In this document: in pieces, positions 17,793 through 26,740 of the stretch | Numbering within the stretch: the stretch's first letter is position 1 | Layout: each line of letters starts with the position of its first letter | NCBI GenBank assembly: GCA_910585155.1 | Contig: CAJUEC010000002.1 | Coordinates: forward strand, 1-64,000 | From: an uncultured Oscillospiraceae bacterium | GTDB lineage: Bacteria > Bacillota > Clostridia > Oscillospirales > Oscillospiraceae | Length of the DNA stretch: 64,000 nt | Direction of reading: 5' to 3' | Notes under the pieces: generated by a model | Told to the model about the DNA's origin: nothing | Seen by the model: only the letters and a program-made list of their open reading frames with translations | The model's database searches: none | Translations under genes and position numbers: made by a program

Positions 17793-18338
17793 ATGTCTAG
17801 AATTGGCAGAGCTCCTATCGCCGTTCCCGCCGGCGTGGAGATCAAGATCGAGGACAACAACCTCGTCACCGTGAAGGGCCCCAAGGGCACCCTCACCCAG
17901 CAGCTGCACCCCGCCATGACCATCAAGCAGGAGGGGGCTGAGCTGCATGTCACCCGTCCCAACGACCTGAAGGAGAACCGCTCCCTCCACGGCCTGACCC
18001 GCACCCTGCTGCACAATATGGTGGTGGGCGTCACCGAGGGCTTCAAGAAGACCCTGGACGTCAACGGTGTGGGTTACCGCGTGAACATGGAGGGCGGCAA
18101 GCTGGTGATGAACCTAGGCTATTCGCACCAGGTCATCATGGAGGCCCCCGAGGGGATCACCATCGAGACCCCCAGCGCCAACCAGATCGTCATCTCCGGC
18201 TATGACAAGCAGCTGGTGGGCCAGTTTGCGGCCAAGGTCCGAGAGAAGCGTCCTCCCGAGCCCTACAAGGGCAAGGGTATCAAATACTCTGACGAGGTCA
18301 TCCGCCGCAAGGTTGGTAAGACCGGCGTCAAGAAATAA
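17793..18338 (+). CDS. rplF: 50S ribosomal protein L6
   Basis: 181 residues starting SRIGRAPIAVPAGVEI and ending with the conserved KGIKYSDEVIRRKVGKTG. ATG 17793 was chosen because it has AAGGAGGG upstream and matches the family start; a longer in-frame reading would run back into rpsH. It binds near the sarcin-ricin loop. Confidence 0.97.
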   Translation: MSRIGRAPIAVPAGVEIKIEDNNLVTVKGPKGTLTQQLHPAMTIKQEGAELHVTRPNDLKENRSLHGLTRTLLHNMVVGVTEGFKKTLDVNGVGYRVNMEGGKLVMNLGYSHQVIMEAPEGITIETPSANQIVISGYDKQLVGQFAAKVREKRPPEPYKGKGIKYSDEVIRRKVGKTGVKK

Positions 18339-18356
18339 GAAGGAGGTGTGCCGATT

Positions 18357-18716
18357 ATGATTAACCGTCCCAATACCAAGGCTCAGCGCCTGCACCGTCA
18401 TAAGCGCGTTCGCGGCAAGGTGTCCGGCACCCCCGAGCGTCCCCGCCTGAACGTGTTCCGCAGCGGGACCAACATCTACGCCCAGATCATCGACGATACC
18501 AAGGGCGTCACCCTGGTCTCCGCGTCCTCCCTGGAGAAGGGCTTCGAGGGCCCCGGCAGCAACTGCGAGGCCGCCAAAAAGGTTGGCGAGGCCATCGCGC
18601 AGCGCGCCCGTGACAAGGGCATTGAGACCGTGGTGTTTGACCGCGGCGGCTACCTGTACCACGGCCGCGTGAAGGCTCTGGCCGAGGGCGCCCGCGAGGG
18701 CGGCCTGCAGTTCTAA
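18357..18716 (+). CDS. rplR: 50S ribosomal protein L18
   Basis: 119 residues, 5S rRNA-binding protein ([21 protein letters not shown]). ATG 18357 lies ten bases from GGAGG; an in-frame GTG at 18348 is almost on top of that site and is unlikely to be used. Full length. Confidence 0.95.
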   Translation: MINRPNTKAQRLHRHKRVRGKVSGTPERPRLNVFRSGTNIYAQIIDDTKGVTLVSASSLEKGFEGPGSNCEAAKKVGEAIAQRARDKGIETVVFDRGGYLYHGRVKALAEGAREGGLQF

Positions 18717-18733
18717 GGGAGGAGGAAAAAAGA

Positions 18734-19234
18734 ATGGCTCGTTTTGAAAGAGAACCCAAAGAGTTCGTGGAGAAGGTCGTGTACCTGAACCGCGTTTCCA
18801 AGACCGTCAAGGGCGGCCGCGTGGCCAAGTTCTCCGCCCTGGTCGTCATCGGCGACGAGAAGGGCAAGGTGGGCTATGGCCTGGGTAAGGCCGCCGAGGT
18901 GGCCGAGGCCATCCGCAAGGGCATTGAGGACGCCAAGAAGAACATGGTGAAGATCACCCTGTCCGGCACCACCATCCCCCATGAGGTCATCGGCGAGTTC
19001 GGCGCCGGCCGCGTCCTCCTCAAGCCCGCCAGCAAGGGTACCGGCATCATCGCCGGCGGCCCGGTGCGTGCGGTGATGGAGGCCGCCGGTGTGTCCGACA
19101 TCCGCGCCAAGTGCCTGCGTACCAACAACCCCCAGAACGTGGTGGCCGCCACCATGGAGGGGCTCAAGGCCCTGCGCAGCCCCGCTGAGGTGGCGCGCAT
19201 CCGCGGCAAGAGCGTGGAAGAAATCTTAGGTTAA
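18734..19234 (+). CDS. rpsE: 30S ribosomal protein S5
   Basis: 166 residues with the N-terminal double-stranded RNA-binding-like domain ([17 protein letters not shown]) and a C-terminal domain ([21 protein letters not shown]). It contributes to decoding accuracy and mRNA helicase activity at the entry site. Confidence 0.97.
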   Translation: MARFEREPKEFVEKVVYLNRVSKTVKGGRVAKFSALVVIGDEKGKVGYGLGKAAEVAEAIRKGIEDAKKNMVKITLSGTTIPHEVIGEFGAGRVLLKPASKGTGIIAGGPVRAVMEAAGVSDIRAKCLRTNNPQNVVAATMEGLKALRSPAEVARIRGKSVEEILG

Positions 19235-19248
19235 GGAGGCTCAAGACA

Positions 19249-19434
19249 ATGGCTAAAACCATCAACATCAAGCTCGTCAAGAGCCTGAACGGCCGTCTGG
19301 CCAAGCATAAGGCCACCGCCGAGGCCCTGGGCCTGCGCAGGATCGGCGACACCACCGTGCAGCCCGACAACGAGGCTACCCGGGGCAAGATTGCCCACAT
19401 CGGTTACCTGCTCCAGGTGACCGAGAACGCCTAA
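19249..19434 (+). CDS. rpmD: 50S ribosomal protein L30
   Basis: 61 residues, short bacterial form ([23 protein letters not shown]). Lies between rpsE and rplO as in most Firmicutes. Confidence 0.95.
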   Translation: MAKTINIKLVKSLNGRLAKHKATAEALGLRRIGDTTVQPDNEATRGKIAHIGYLLQVTENA

Positions 19435-19447
19435 GGAGGTTGTGACC

Positions 19448-19888
19448 ATGAATCTGCATGAACTGTCTCCCGCCCCCGGCTCCACCCAGGTGGGCAAACG
19501 CAAGGGGCGCGGTCCTGGCTCCGGCAACGGCAAGACCGCCGGCCGCGGCCACAAGGGTCAGTGGGCCCGCAGCGGCGGCGGCGTCCGCATCGGGTTCGAG
19601 GGCGGCCAGATGCCTCTGGCCCGCCGCCTGCCCAAGCGGGGCTTCAACAACATTTTCGCCAAGCGGCTGGAGGCCGTCAACGTGTCCGCCCTGAACAAGT
19701 TCGAGGACGGCGCCGTGGTCAATGTTTGCGACCTGATGGAAAAGGGTATCATTTCCAAGTGCGAGTACGGCGTCAAGATTCTGGGCAACGGCGAGCTCAC
19801 CCGGAAGCTCACCGTCCGGGCCTCCGCCTTCTCCGCTTCGGCCAAGGAGAAGATTGAAAAGGCGGGCGGCACGGCGGAGGTGATCTGA
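19448..19888 (+). CDS. rplO: 50S ribosomal protein L15
   Basis: 146 residues starting [20 protein letters not shown], with the glycine/arginine-rich N-terminal extension that threads into 23S rRNA. ATG 19448 lies eight bases after AAGGAGG; an in-frame GTG at 19442 is too close to the site. The secY start is two bases after its stop. Confidence 0.96.
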   Translation: MNLHELSPAPGSTQVGKRKGRGPGSGNGKTAGRGHKGQWARSGGGVRIGFEGGQMPLARRLPKRGFNNIFAKRLEAVNVSALNKFEDGAVVNVCDLMEKGIISKCEYGVKILGNGELTRKLTVRASAFSASAKEKIEKAGGTAEVI

Positions 19889-19889
19889 C

Positions 19890-21221
19890 ATGATTCAGAC
19901 CATCCGCAACGCCTGGAAGGTGCCTGAGCTGCGGGGCAAGCTGCTGTTCACCGTGTTCGCGCTGCTTATCTTCCGGCTGGGCGCCGCCATTCCCGTGCCC
20001 TTTATCGACACGCACCAGCTCAGCGCCTATATGCAGTCCCAGTCCACCAGCATTTTCTCCCTGCTCAACGTGATGAGCGGCGACGCCTTCGCCCAGGCGA
20101 CTCTGTTCGCCCTGTCCATCCAGCCCTATATCAACAGCTCCATCATCATTCAGCTGCTGACCATCGCCATCCCCGCTCTGGAGCGCCTCCAGAAGGAGGG
20201 CGGCGAGGAGGGCAAGAAGAAGCTGGCCGCCATCACCCGGTACGCCACCGTGGCCATCGCCCTGATTCAGGCCTTCGGCTACTACACCCTGATCCACTAC
20301 TACGGCCTGGTGGCCGAGGGAATCTGGCCCGCCGTGGTCATCGTCACCGCCTTTGTGGCCGGCTCCGCCTTCCTGATGTGGCTGGGTGAGCAGATCACCG
20401 AGTTCGGCATCGGCAACGGCATCTCCATCATCCTCTTCGCCGGCATTGTGGCCCGGGGACCCGCCATGGTCTCCACCATGATCAGCGGCGTGACCACCTG
20501 GGCCAGCGGCGCCACCGGGGAAACCGCGCTGCGCCTGCACCCCGCCTTTATTCCGCTGATTCTGGCGGGCATGCTGCTGCTGGTGGCCTTCATCGTCTTC
20601 ATGGACAACTCCGAGCGGCGCATTCCCGTGCAGTACGCCAAGCGGGTGGTGGGCCGGAAGATGTACGGCGGCCAGTCCAGCCATCTGCCCATCAAGGTGA
20701 ATATGTCCGGCGTGCTGCCCATCATCTTCGCCCAGACCATCGCCACCATCCCCAACACCATCGGCATGTTCGTGCCCGACGCCCATGTGGAGGGGACCGG
20801 CTGGTATAACTTCCTGGAGGTCTTCAAGCCCACCGGGCTGGTGTACAGCATTGTCTATTTCCTGCTGATCGTGGCCTTCAGCTATTTCTACAACACCATC
20901 CAGTTCAACCCCATTGAGGTGGCCAACAACCTGAAGAAGAACGGCGGCTTCGTGCCCGGCTTCCGGCCCGGCAAGCCCACCAGCGACTTCCTCAGCAAGG
21001 TGGTGTCCCGCCTGACCATGTTCGGCGCCCTCTACCTGGCTGTGGTGGCCCTGCTGCCCACCATCGTGGGCAACATCATGGTGGCCCTGGGCAGCAACGC
21101 CGGCCAGAGCCTGGCCATCGGCGGCACTTCCGTCATCATTGTGGTGGGCGTGGCGCTGGAGACCGTGAAGGCCCTGGAGGCCCAGCTGATGATGCGCCAC
21201 TACAAGGGCTTCCTTGAGTGA
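19890..21221 (+). CDS. secY: Preprotein translocase channel subunit SecY
   Basis: 443 residues, ten hydrophobic helices. The conserved IPVPFIDTHQL region and plug segment, PYINSSIIIQLLTIAIPALE, the GIGNGISIILFAGIV loop and the cytosolic loops with PVQYAKRVVGRK are present. It is the protein-conducting channel used with SecE and SecG. It starts two bases after rplO and is followed by adk. Confidence 0.97.
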   Translation: MIQTIRNAWKVPELRGKLLFTVFALLIFRLGAAIPVPFIDTHQLSAYMQSQSTSIFSLLNVMSGDAFAQATLFALSIQPYINSSIIIQLLTIAIPALERLQKEGGEEGKKKLAAITRYATVAIALIQAFGYYTLIHYYGLVAEGIWPAVVIVTAFVAGSAFLMWLGEQITEFGIGNGISIILFAGIVARGPAMVSTMISGVTTWASGATGETALRLHPAFIPLILAGMLLLVAFIVFMDNSERRIPVQYAKRVVGRKMYGGQSSHLPIKVNMSGVLPIIFAQTIATIPNTIGMFVPDAHVEGTGWYNFLEVFKPTGLVYSIVYFLLIVAFSYFYNTIQFNPIEVANNLKKNGGFVPGFRPGKPTSDFLSKVVSRLTMFGALYLAVVALLPTIVGNIMVALGSNAGQSLAIGGTSVIIVVGVALETVKALEAQLMMRHYKGFLE

Positions 21222-21240
21222 GAGCACTGAGGTGAGCGGA

Positions 21241-21873
21241 ATGAAACTCATCATGTTTGGCGCCCCCGGCGCCGGAAAGGGAACCCAGGCCGCCATCCTC
21301 AGCCAGCGGCTGGGCATCCCCACCATTTCCACCGGAAACATCCTGCGGGCTGCCGTGAAAAACGGCACGCCCGTGGGACTCCAGGCCCGGAGCTACATGG
21401 ACGCGGGCAAGCTGGTCCCCGACCAGGTTATCATCGGCATCATCGCCGAGCGCCTTGCCGAGGCCGACTGCCAGCGGGGCTACATCCTGGACGGGGTGCC
21501 CCGCACCATCGGTCAGGCGGAGGCCCTGGAGCAGGCCAAGATTCAATTCGACTGCGTGGTGGACATTGAGGTCCCCGACCAGGAGATCCTCCACCGCATG
21601 ATCGGGCGGCGGGCGTGCCCCATCTGCGGGGCCACCTACCACGTGGAGGCCGCCCCCCCCAAGGTGGAGGGAAAGTGTGACCACTGCGGCAACACTCTCA
21701 CCCTGCGGGAGGACGACAAGCCGGAGACGGTGATCAGCCGTCTGGCCATCTACCACGCCCAGACCGAACCGCTGAAGCAGTTCTACACGGAGCGGGGCAT
21801 TCTGAAGGTGGTGGGCTTCCAGCCCACCCTGGAGGCCACCACGCAGGCGGTTCTGGACGCACTGGGTATCTGA
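21241..21873 (+). CDS. adk: Adenylate kinase with zinc-binding LID
   Basis: 210 residues; converts ATP and AMP to two ADP. The P-loop is at residues 7-14 (GAPGAGKG). The LID domain is the long form with four cysteines (CPIC and, 16 residues later, CDHC), which bind structural zinc in Gram-positive enzymes. ATG 21241 follows GAGGTGAG; an upstream reading overlapping secY is less likely. Its position after secY is conserved in Firmicutes. Confidence 0.97.
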   Translation: MKLIMFGAPGAGKGTQAAILSQRLGIPTISTGNILRAAVKNGTPVGLQARSYMDAGKLVPDQVIIGIIAERLAEADCQRGYILDGVPRTIGQAEALEQAKIQFDCVVDIEVPDQEILHRMIGRRACPICGATYHVEAAPPKVEGKCDHCGNTLTLREDDKPETVISRLAIYHAQTEPLKQFYTERGILKVVGFQPTLEATTQAVLDALGI

Positions 21874-21876
21874 GCG

Positions 21877-22650
21877 ATGGAGCTGATCACGCTGAAATCC
21901 CCCCGGGAGCAGGACGCCATGCGCAGGGCCGGACGGATCACCGCCCAGGCCCGGGCGCTGGCGGGCAGCATGGTTCGGCCCGGCATTACCACGCGGGAGA
22001 TCGACGACGCGGTGCGCAAATTCATCCGCGGCCAGGGCGCGCAGCCCTCTTTCCTGGGCTACGGCGGCTTTTCCGGCTCCGCCTGCATCTCGGTCAACGA
22101 GGTGGTCATTCACGGCATCCCGTCCCCCAAGGTTGTACTGAAGGAGGGGGACATCGTCAGCATCGATGTGGGAGCGGTGATCGACGGCTTCCACGGCGAC
22201 TGCGCCGCCACCTACCCCTGCGGGGCCATCTCGGAGGAGGCCCAGCGGCTCATCGACGTGACCCGCCAGAGCTTCTGGGAGGGCTACGAAAAGGCCGCAC
22301 CGGGCAACCGGGTGTCTGACATCTCCCATGCGGTTCAGGTGTATGTGGAGAAGCATGGCTACTCTGTGGTCCGGGATTTCGTGGGCCACGGCGTGGGAAC
22401 CAAGCTTCACGAGGCCCCCGAGGTGCCCAACTTCGGCCCCGCCGGCCACGGCGCCCGGCTTCAGCCGGGCATGGCCATCGCGGTGGAGCCCATGGTGTGC
22501 GCTGGGAACTGGCAGGTGAAGGTGCTCCGCGACGGCTGGACCACCGTAACAAAGGACGGTTCTTTGGCGGCCCACTACGAGAACACCATCCTCATCACCG
22601 AGGATGGACCGGAGATCACCACCGTCACCGAGGACGGGGCCTACGCATGA
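21877..22650 (+). CDS. map: Methionine aminopeptidase, type I
   Basis: 257 residues; removes the N-terminal methionine from new proteins. The metal-ligand motifs are visible: aspartates in DIVSIDVGAVIDGFHGDCA, the histidine in FVGHGVGT, and glutamates in VEPMV and in the final EDGPEITT region. It starts three bases after adk and overlaps the next gene by four bases (ATGA). Confidence 0.96.
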   Translation: MELITLKSPREQDAMRRAGRITAQARALAGSMVRPGITTREIDDAVRKFIRGQGAQPSFLGYGGFSGSACISVNEVVIHGIPSPKVVLKEGDIVSIDVGAVIDGFHGDCAATYPCGAISEEAQRLIDVTRQSFWEGYEKAAPGNRVSDISHAVQVYVEKHGYSVVRDFVGHGVGTKLHEAPEVPNFGPAGHGARLQPGMAIAVEPMVCAGNWQVKVLRDGWTTVTKDGSLAAHYENTILITEDGPEITTVTEDGAYA

Positions 22651-22937
22651 GTACCATGCCTGATTATACGGGTTGGATGGTCCGTGCGTCCGCCGGACGG
22701 GACAAAGACGGGCTCTTCTGCGTGGTGGGCGTGGACCAGGAGGGGAAACGGCTGCTGCTGGCCGACGGCAAGCGGCGGCGGATCGCCCGGCCTAAGGGCA
22801 AGGGTCTGAATCACGTGAAGCTGCTCACCGATGGGTTCGACCACCCCGCCATTCAGAGGCTGAAGCAGGGCGAGGCCCTGTCAGACAAGGCACTGAGGCG
22901 GGCGCTGGCCGCGTTCCGAGATCAACTGGAGGTATGA
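22647..22937 (+). CDS. KOW-domain RNA-binding protein (L14e/L6e-like)
   Basis: 96 residues. [22 protein letters not shown] matches the KOW motif of a small RNA-binding protein found between map and infA in many clostridia. Its function is not established; a ribosome-associated role is the usual guess. ATGA overlap with map shows translational coupling. Confidence 0.8.
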   Translation: MSTMPDYTGWMVRASAGRDKDGLFCVVGVDQEGKRLLLADGKRRRIARPKGKGLNHVKLLTDGFDHPAIQRLKQGEALSDKALRRALAAFRDQLEV

Positions 22938-22941
22938 CGCT

Positions 22942-23160
22942 TTGGCGAAAGACGACATGATTGAGTTGGAGGGCGTCGTTACCGAGGCCCTGCCTAACAC
23001 CACGTTCAACGTGGATATTGGAAATGGACACATCATTCTGGCACATATATCCGGGAAGCTGCGGATGAACTTCATCCGCATCCTGCCCGGCGACAAGGTC
23101 ACGGTTCAGATGTCGCCCTATGACCTGACCCGGGGCCGGATTACCTGGAGATCTAAGTAA
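22942..23160 (+). CDS. infA: Translation initiation factor IF-1
   Basis: 72 residues, an S1-like OB fold ([50 protein letters not shown]). It blocks the A site during initiation. It starts with TTG 22942 behind GGAGG. After its stop comes a 271-bp spacer before rpmJ. Confidence 0.96.
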   Translation: MAKDDMIELEGVVTEALPNTTFNVDIGNGHIILAHISGKLRMNFIRILPGDKVTVQMSPYDLTRGRITWRSK

Positions 23161-23431
23161 TCAAGAAGTGCGGCGCTGTCGTGAGCAGCGCGGGCCACCC
23201 TGATGGGGCCCCCGCAAAGCCGCCCTTTGGCTTTGTGGGGAGAGGAGAAGCGAGGAAGCGAGCGCAGCTTTCGCTGAAAGCGGAAACGAAGCCGAGCGGA
23301 CTTTGCTTTGACAAAAGCCGCGCGCCGCGAACAGGCGAAGCATGACAAGGAAACATCAACGACCTGCTTAGCCCGGGGCCTTGCCTCCGGCTTTGTGGGG
23401 GCCGTTCAGGCGAGTACAGGAGGTTATTAAC
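23161..23431 (+). other. 271-bp spacer between infA and rpmJ
   Basis: No gene. It contains an element at about 23176-23350 that begins GTCGTGAGCAGCGCGGGCCA and ends CGCGCCGCGAACAGGCGAAG, related to the insert at 36070-36153. Inside is a hairpin at 23210-23240 followed by AGAGGAG that resembles the one after rpoA. It ends with AGGAGG for rpmJ. Confidence 0.65.
23176..23350 (+). repeat. GTGAGCAGCGCGG-type intergenic element, ribosomal copy
   Basis: Left end GTGAGCAGCGCGGGCCA and right end GCGCGCCGCGAACAGGCGAAGCATGACA match the ends of the shorter 36070-36153 insert (GTGAGCAGCGCGGCCA and GCGCGTCGCGAACAGGCGGAGCACAACA). The middle differs and holds hairpins. No clear flanking direct repeat here. 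Confidence 0.55.
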
Positions 23432-23545
23432 ATGAAAGTCAGACCGTCTGTAAAGCCCATGTGCGAGAAGTGCAAGATCATCAAGCGCAAGGGCAAAGTC
23501 ATGGTCATTTGCGAAAACCCCAAGCACAAGCAGAGACAAGGTTAA
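23432..23545 (+). CDS. rpmJ: 50S ribosomal protein L36, zinc type
   Basis: A 37-residue protein ([19 protein letters not shown]...) with CEKC, a later Cys (VICENPKHK) and His, the zinc-binding C+ form. ATG 23432 has AGGAGG ten bases upstream. Confidence 0.95.
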   Translation: MKVRPSVKPMCEKCKIIKRKGKVMVICENPKHKQRQG

Positions 23546-23561
23546 AGGAGGGGCATAGAGT

Positions 23562-23930
23562 ATGGCACGTATTGCCGGCATTGATCTGCCGAAGGAGAAG
23601 CGAGTCGAGATCGGACTCACCTATATTTACGGCATTGGCCGCACCAGCGCCGCCAAGATCCTCAAGAAGGCGGACATCAACCCTGACACCCGCGTTAAGG
23701 ATCTGACCGACGCTGAGGAGGCCAAGCTGCGTGAGATCATCAGCCACGAGTACACCGTGGAGGGCGACCTGCGCCGCAACGTGGCGATGGATATCAAGCG
23801 CCTGACCGAGATCGGCTGCTACCGCGGCGTCCGCCATCGTAAGGGCCTCCCCGTCCGCGGGCAGCGCTCCAAGACCAACGCCCGCACCCGCAAGGGTCCC
23901 AAGCGCACCGTGGCCAACAAGAAGAAGTAA
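23562..23930 (+). CDS. rpsM: 30S ribosomal protein S13
   Basis: 122 residues (start [25 protein letters not shown], basic tail with [15 protein letters not shown]). It lies at the head top, contacting P-site tRNA and bridge B1. AAGGAGGGG upstream. Confidence 0.98.
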   Translation: MARIAGIDLPKEKRVEIGLTYIYGIGRTSAAKILKKADINPDTRVKDLTDAEEAKLREIISHEYTVEGDLRRNVAMDIKRLTEIGCYRGVRHRKGLPVRGQRSKTNARTRKGPKRTVANKKK

Positions 23931-23946
23931 GGAGGGATAAGTTCAC

Positions 23947-24342
23947 ATGGCTGCTAACAAGAAAGTTATCAAGCGCCGCCGCGAGCGGAAAAACGTAGAG
24001 AAGGGTCAGGTGCATATCCGCTCCTCCTTCAACAACACCATGATCACCGTCACCGACATGCAGGGCAACGCCCTGTCCTGGGCTTCCTCCGGCGAGATGG
24101 GCTTCCGCGGTTCCCGCAAGTCCACCCCCTACGCCGCCCAGACCGCCGCTGAGACCGCCGCCAACGCCGCCATCGAGCAGTGCGGGCTGAAGAGCGTCGA
24201 GGTGTACGTCAAGGGTCCCGGCCAGGGTCGCGAGGCCGCCATCCGGGCGCTCCAGGCCGTGGGTCTGGAGGTCACCCTCATCAAGGACGTGACCCCCGTG
24301 CCCCACAACGGCTGCCGTCCGCCCAAGCGCCGCCGCGTCTGA
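23947..24342 (+). CDS. rpsK: 30S ribosomal protein S11
   Basis: 131 residues ([34 protein letters not shown] end). It helps form the platform and mRNA exit channel. Its start has AAGGAGGGATAA upstream. Confidence 0.98.
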   Translation: MAANKKVIKRRRERKNVEKGQVHIRSSFNNTMITVTDMQGNALSWASSGEMGFRGSRKSTPYAAQTAAETAANAAIEQCGLKSVEVYVKGPGQGREAAIRALQAVGLEVTLIKDVTPVPHNGCRPPKRRRV

Positions 24343-24363
24343 TCTGGAAGGAGGAAAACCGAT

Positions 24364-24963
24364 ATGGCTAAGAATATGCAGCCCTACCTGAAGCGCTGCC
24401 GCACGCTGGGCATCTCCCCCGCCGTCATGGGCGTGAACAAGGAGTCCAACCGGAACCCCGGTCCCCAGCGCCGCCCCAAGAAGAGCGAGTACGCGCTCCA
24501 ACTCACCGAGAAGCAGAAGGTCAAGTTCGTGTACGGCGTGCTGGAGAAGCAGTTCCGCGCCTACTATGAGAAGGCCGCCCGGATGAAGGGCAACACCGGC
24601 GACGAGCTGATGACCCTGCTGGAGCGCCGCCTGGACAACGTGGTGTTCCGTCTGGGCCTGGCCGCCACCCGGCGCGAGGCCCGCCAGCTGGTCAATCACG
24701 GACACTTCACCGTCAACGGCAAGCGGGTGAACATCCCCTCCTACCTGGTGAAGGAGGGTGAGGTCGTCGCCGTGTGCGACAAGAGCCGTTCTTCCGCCAA
24801 GTTCAAGAAGATGGTGGAGGACGACCGCTTCGTGGCCGCCCCCAAGTGGTTAGAGAAAAATAAGAACGCTCCGCTGGAGGGCAAGGTCGTCGCTATGCCC
24901 CAGCGGGACGACATCGACTTCGACGTGGCCGTTAACCTCATCGTGGAGTTGTACTCCAAGTAA
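24364..24963 (+). CDS. rpsD: 30S ribosomal protein S4
   Basis: 199 residues with the central S4 RNA-binding domain (ERRLDNVVFRLGLAATRREA, VNHGHFTVNGKRVNIPSY). It nucleates 30S assembly and in several bacteria represses the alpha operon. A hairpin region follows before rpoA. Confidence 0.97.
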   Translation: MAKNMQPYLKRCRTLGISPAVMGVNKESNRNPGPQRRPKKSEYALQLTEKQKVKFVYGVLEKQFRAYYEKAARMKGNTGDELMTLLERRLDNVVFRLGLAATRREARQLVNHGHFTVNGKRVNIPSYLVKEGEVVAVCDKSRSSAKFKKMVEDDRFVAAPKWLEKNKNAPLEGKVVAMPQRDDIDFDVAVNLIVELYSK

Positions 24964-24988
24964 TGCCGCTCCATCGGCAACCGGGCGT

Positions 24989-25036
24989 CCCGCCCCCGTG
25001 CGGGGGCGGGCGGGGCCTCTTTTTGCGGCCCCGCCC
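24989..25036 (+). terminator. Overlapping hairpins between rpsD and rpoA (possible attenuator)
   Basis: Stem 1 pairs CCCGCCCCCG (24989-24998) with CGGGGGCGGG (25001-25010). Stem 2 pairs GGGCGGGGCC (25008-25017) with GGCCCCGCCC (25027-25036), with the T run 25020-25024 in its loop. The stems share three bases and exclude each other. Stem 1 is nine bases from the T run, so strong termination is doubtful; modulation of rpoA expression is an inference. Confidence 0.5.
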
Positions 25037-25085
25037 GTGGACGCCGGGCAACACTCGCCAATGTTAAAGGAGGGTAACACACGAC

Positions 25086-26036
25086 ATGGTAGAAATCCAG
25101 AAGCCGCGGATCGAATGTATCGAGAACGTTGGCGACGAGGCCTACGGAAAGTACGTGGTCGAGCCGTTGGAGCGGGGCTACGGCACCACCATCGGCAACT
25201 CCCTGCGCCGCATCCTGCTGTCCTCCCTGCCCGGCACGGCGGTGACCGGCATCAAAATTGCCGGGGTGCAGCATGAGTTCTCCGTGATCCCTGGGATCAA
25301 GGAGGACGTAACGGAGATTGTGCTCAACATCAAGGGCATCATCGCCAAGCTGTACAGCGAGGGCGTGAAGACGGTCTACATTGAAGCCGCCGGCGAGGGC
25401 GAGGTCACCGCCGGCGACATCAAGGCGGACAGCGATGTGGAAATTCTCAACCCCAACCATCATATTGCCACCCTGGGTCCCGAGGCCACGCTGAATATGG
25501 AGCTCACCCTATCCCAGGGCAGGGGCTATATCACCGCCGACCGGAACAAGCCCGCTCAGGCCGTCATCGGCCTGATCCCTGTGGATTCTGTCTACACCCC
25601 TGTGCGTAAGGTGAACTACTTCGTGGAGAACACACGCGTGGGGGACGCCACCGACTACGACAAGCTGACCCTGGAGGTGTGGACCAACGGCACCATTTCC
25701 GCCCGGGATGCGGTGTCTCTGGGGGCCCGCATTTTGGTGGACCACTTCACCCTGTTCACCGACCTGTCCGAGACCATGGGCTCCAAGGCCACCGTGGTGG
25801 AGAAGGCAGAGGCCCAGCGGGATAAGGTGCTGGAGCTGACCATTGAGGAGCTGGACCTGTCCGTGCGGTCCTTCAACTGCCTGAAGCGGGCCAACATCAA
25901 CACGGTGGAGGATCTGATCTCCAAGACCGAGGACGAGATGATGAAGGTGCGCAACCTGGGCCGCAAGTCCTTGGAGGAGGTCATCAACAAGCTGGCCATG
26001 ATGGGCCTGTCCCTGGCCAATGACGAAAACCTCTAA
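25086..26036 (+). CDS. rpoA: RNA polymerase alpha subunit
   Basis: 316 residues. The N-terminal assembly domain ([19 protein letters not shown]) and C-terminal DNA/activator-binding domain with helix-hairpin-helix ([33 protein letters not shown]) are both present. Full length. AAAGGAGG precedes the ATG. A perfect hairpin begins at its stop codon. Confidence 0.98.
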   Translation: MVEIQKPRIECIENVGDEAYGKYVVEPLERGYGTTIGNSLRRILLSSLPGTAVTGIKIAGVQHEFSVIPGIKEDVTEIVLNIKGIIAKLYSEGVKTVYIEAAGEGEVTAGDIKADSDVEILNPNHHIATLGPEATLNMELTLSQGRGYITADRNKPAQAVIGLIPVDSVYTPVRKVNYFVENTRVGDATDYDKLTLEVWTNGTISARDAVSLGARILVDHFTLFTDLSETMGSKATVVEKAEAQRDKVLELTIEELDLSVRSFNCLKRANINTVEDLISKTEDEMMKVRNLGRKSLEEVINKLAMMGLSLANDENL

Positions 26037-26057
26037 AACAGCGCTTTGCGCTGTTTT
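26035..26057 (+). terminator. Hairpin at the rpoA stop
   Basis: AAAACAGCGC-ttt-GCGCTGTTTT, a perfect 10-bp stem whose 3' arm ends in TTTT. It may cause partial termination before rplQ. Confidence 0.5.
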
Positions 26058-26289
26058 AGAGGCCCCGCGAAAGCCCAGCGAAGCGGGTTTCGCGGGGAGA
26101 GGAGGCACAGCGGAATGAACGAGCTTTCATCGCAGATGGAAGCGAGTGATATGGAGCTTGTGCCGACGAGACGACATAGGGGTATGTAACGTTCCTCTCT
26201 GTGTGCCGGCCAAAGGCCGTGTCCCGAACTGCCGGGCGTCAGAACGAATTTAACAGACTTCGCCACGCGAGGTCGAAGGAGTGTTTCAA
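26037..26289 (+). other. 253-bp spacer between rpoA and rplQ
   Basis: No gene. After the rpoA hairpin comes a large hairpin (26063-26097, arms CCCCGCGAAAGCCC and GGGTTTCGCGGGG with one bulge) followed by AGAGGAG, very like the one at 23210-23247. A further inverted pair GGCACA/TGTGCC brackets 26104-26165. It ends with GAAGGAGTG for rplQ. Confidence 0.6.
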
Positions 26290-26631
26290 ATGGCTAAGAA
26301 CCGTAAGCTGGGCCGTCCCACCGACCAGCGCCGCGCCATGCTGCGCGCCATGACCACCTATCTGCTGGAGAACGGGCAGATCAAGACCACCTACGCCCGC
26401 GCGAAGGAGGTCGCTCCGGTGGCCGAGAAGATGATTACCCTGGCCAAGAAGAACGACCTGGCGGCTTACCGTCAGGCTCTGTCCTACCTCACCAAGGAGG
26501 ACGTGGCCAACAAGCTGTTCCACGAGATCGGCCCCAAGTATGCCGACCGCAACGGCGGCTACACCCGGGTGCTGAAGATGGGCCCCCGCCGCGGCGACGC
26601 CGCCGAGCTGGCCATCATCCAGCTGGTGTAA
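26290..26631 (+). CDS. rplQ: 50S ribosomal protein L17
   Basis: 113 residues ([52 protein letters not shown]). ATG 26290 lies ten bases after GGAG; an in-frame GTG at 26281 overlaps the site. It ends the operon; a strong terminator follows. Confidence 0.97.
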   Translation: MAKNRKLGRPTDQRRAMLRAMTTYLLENGQIKTTYARAKEVAPVAEKMITLAKKNDLAAYRQALSYLTKEDVANKLFHEIGPKYADRNGGYTRVLKMGPRRGDAAELAIIQLV

Positions 26632-26641
26632 TCCAAGCCTG

Positions 26642-26677
26642 AAAAGCCTCCTCCGCTTCGGCGGGGGAGGCTTTTTT
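26642..26677 (+). terminator. Terminator of the ribosomal super-operon
   Basis: A long GC stem (AAAAGCCTCC... with ...GGAGGCTTTT) with a 3-base loop followed by TTTTTT. Confidence 0.92.
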
Positions 26678-26740
26678 GCGCCGTTGCATGAAAACAGACA
26701 AGGCTGGGCGGCGGGGGAGGGGCTGCGGGAGGGATGAATA

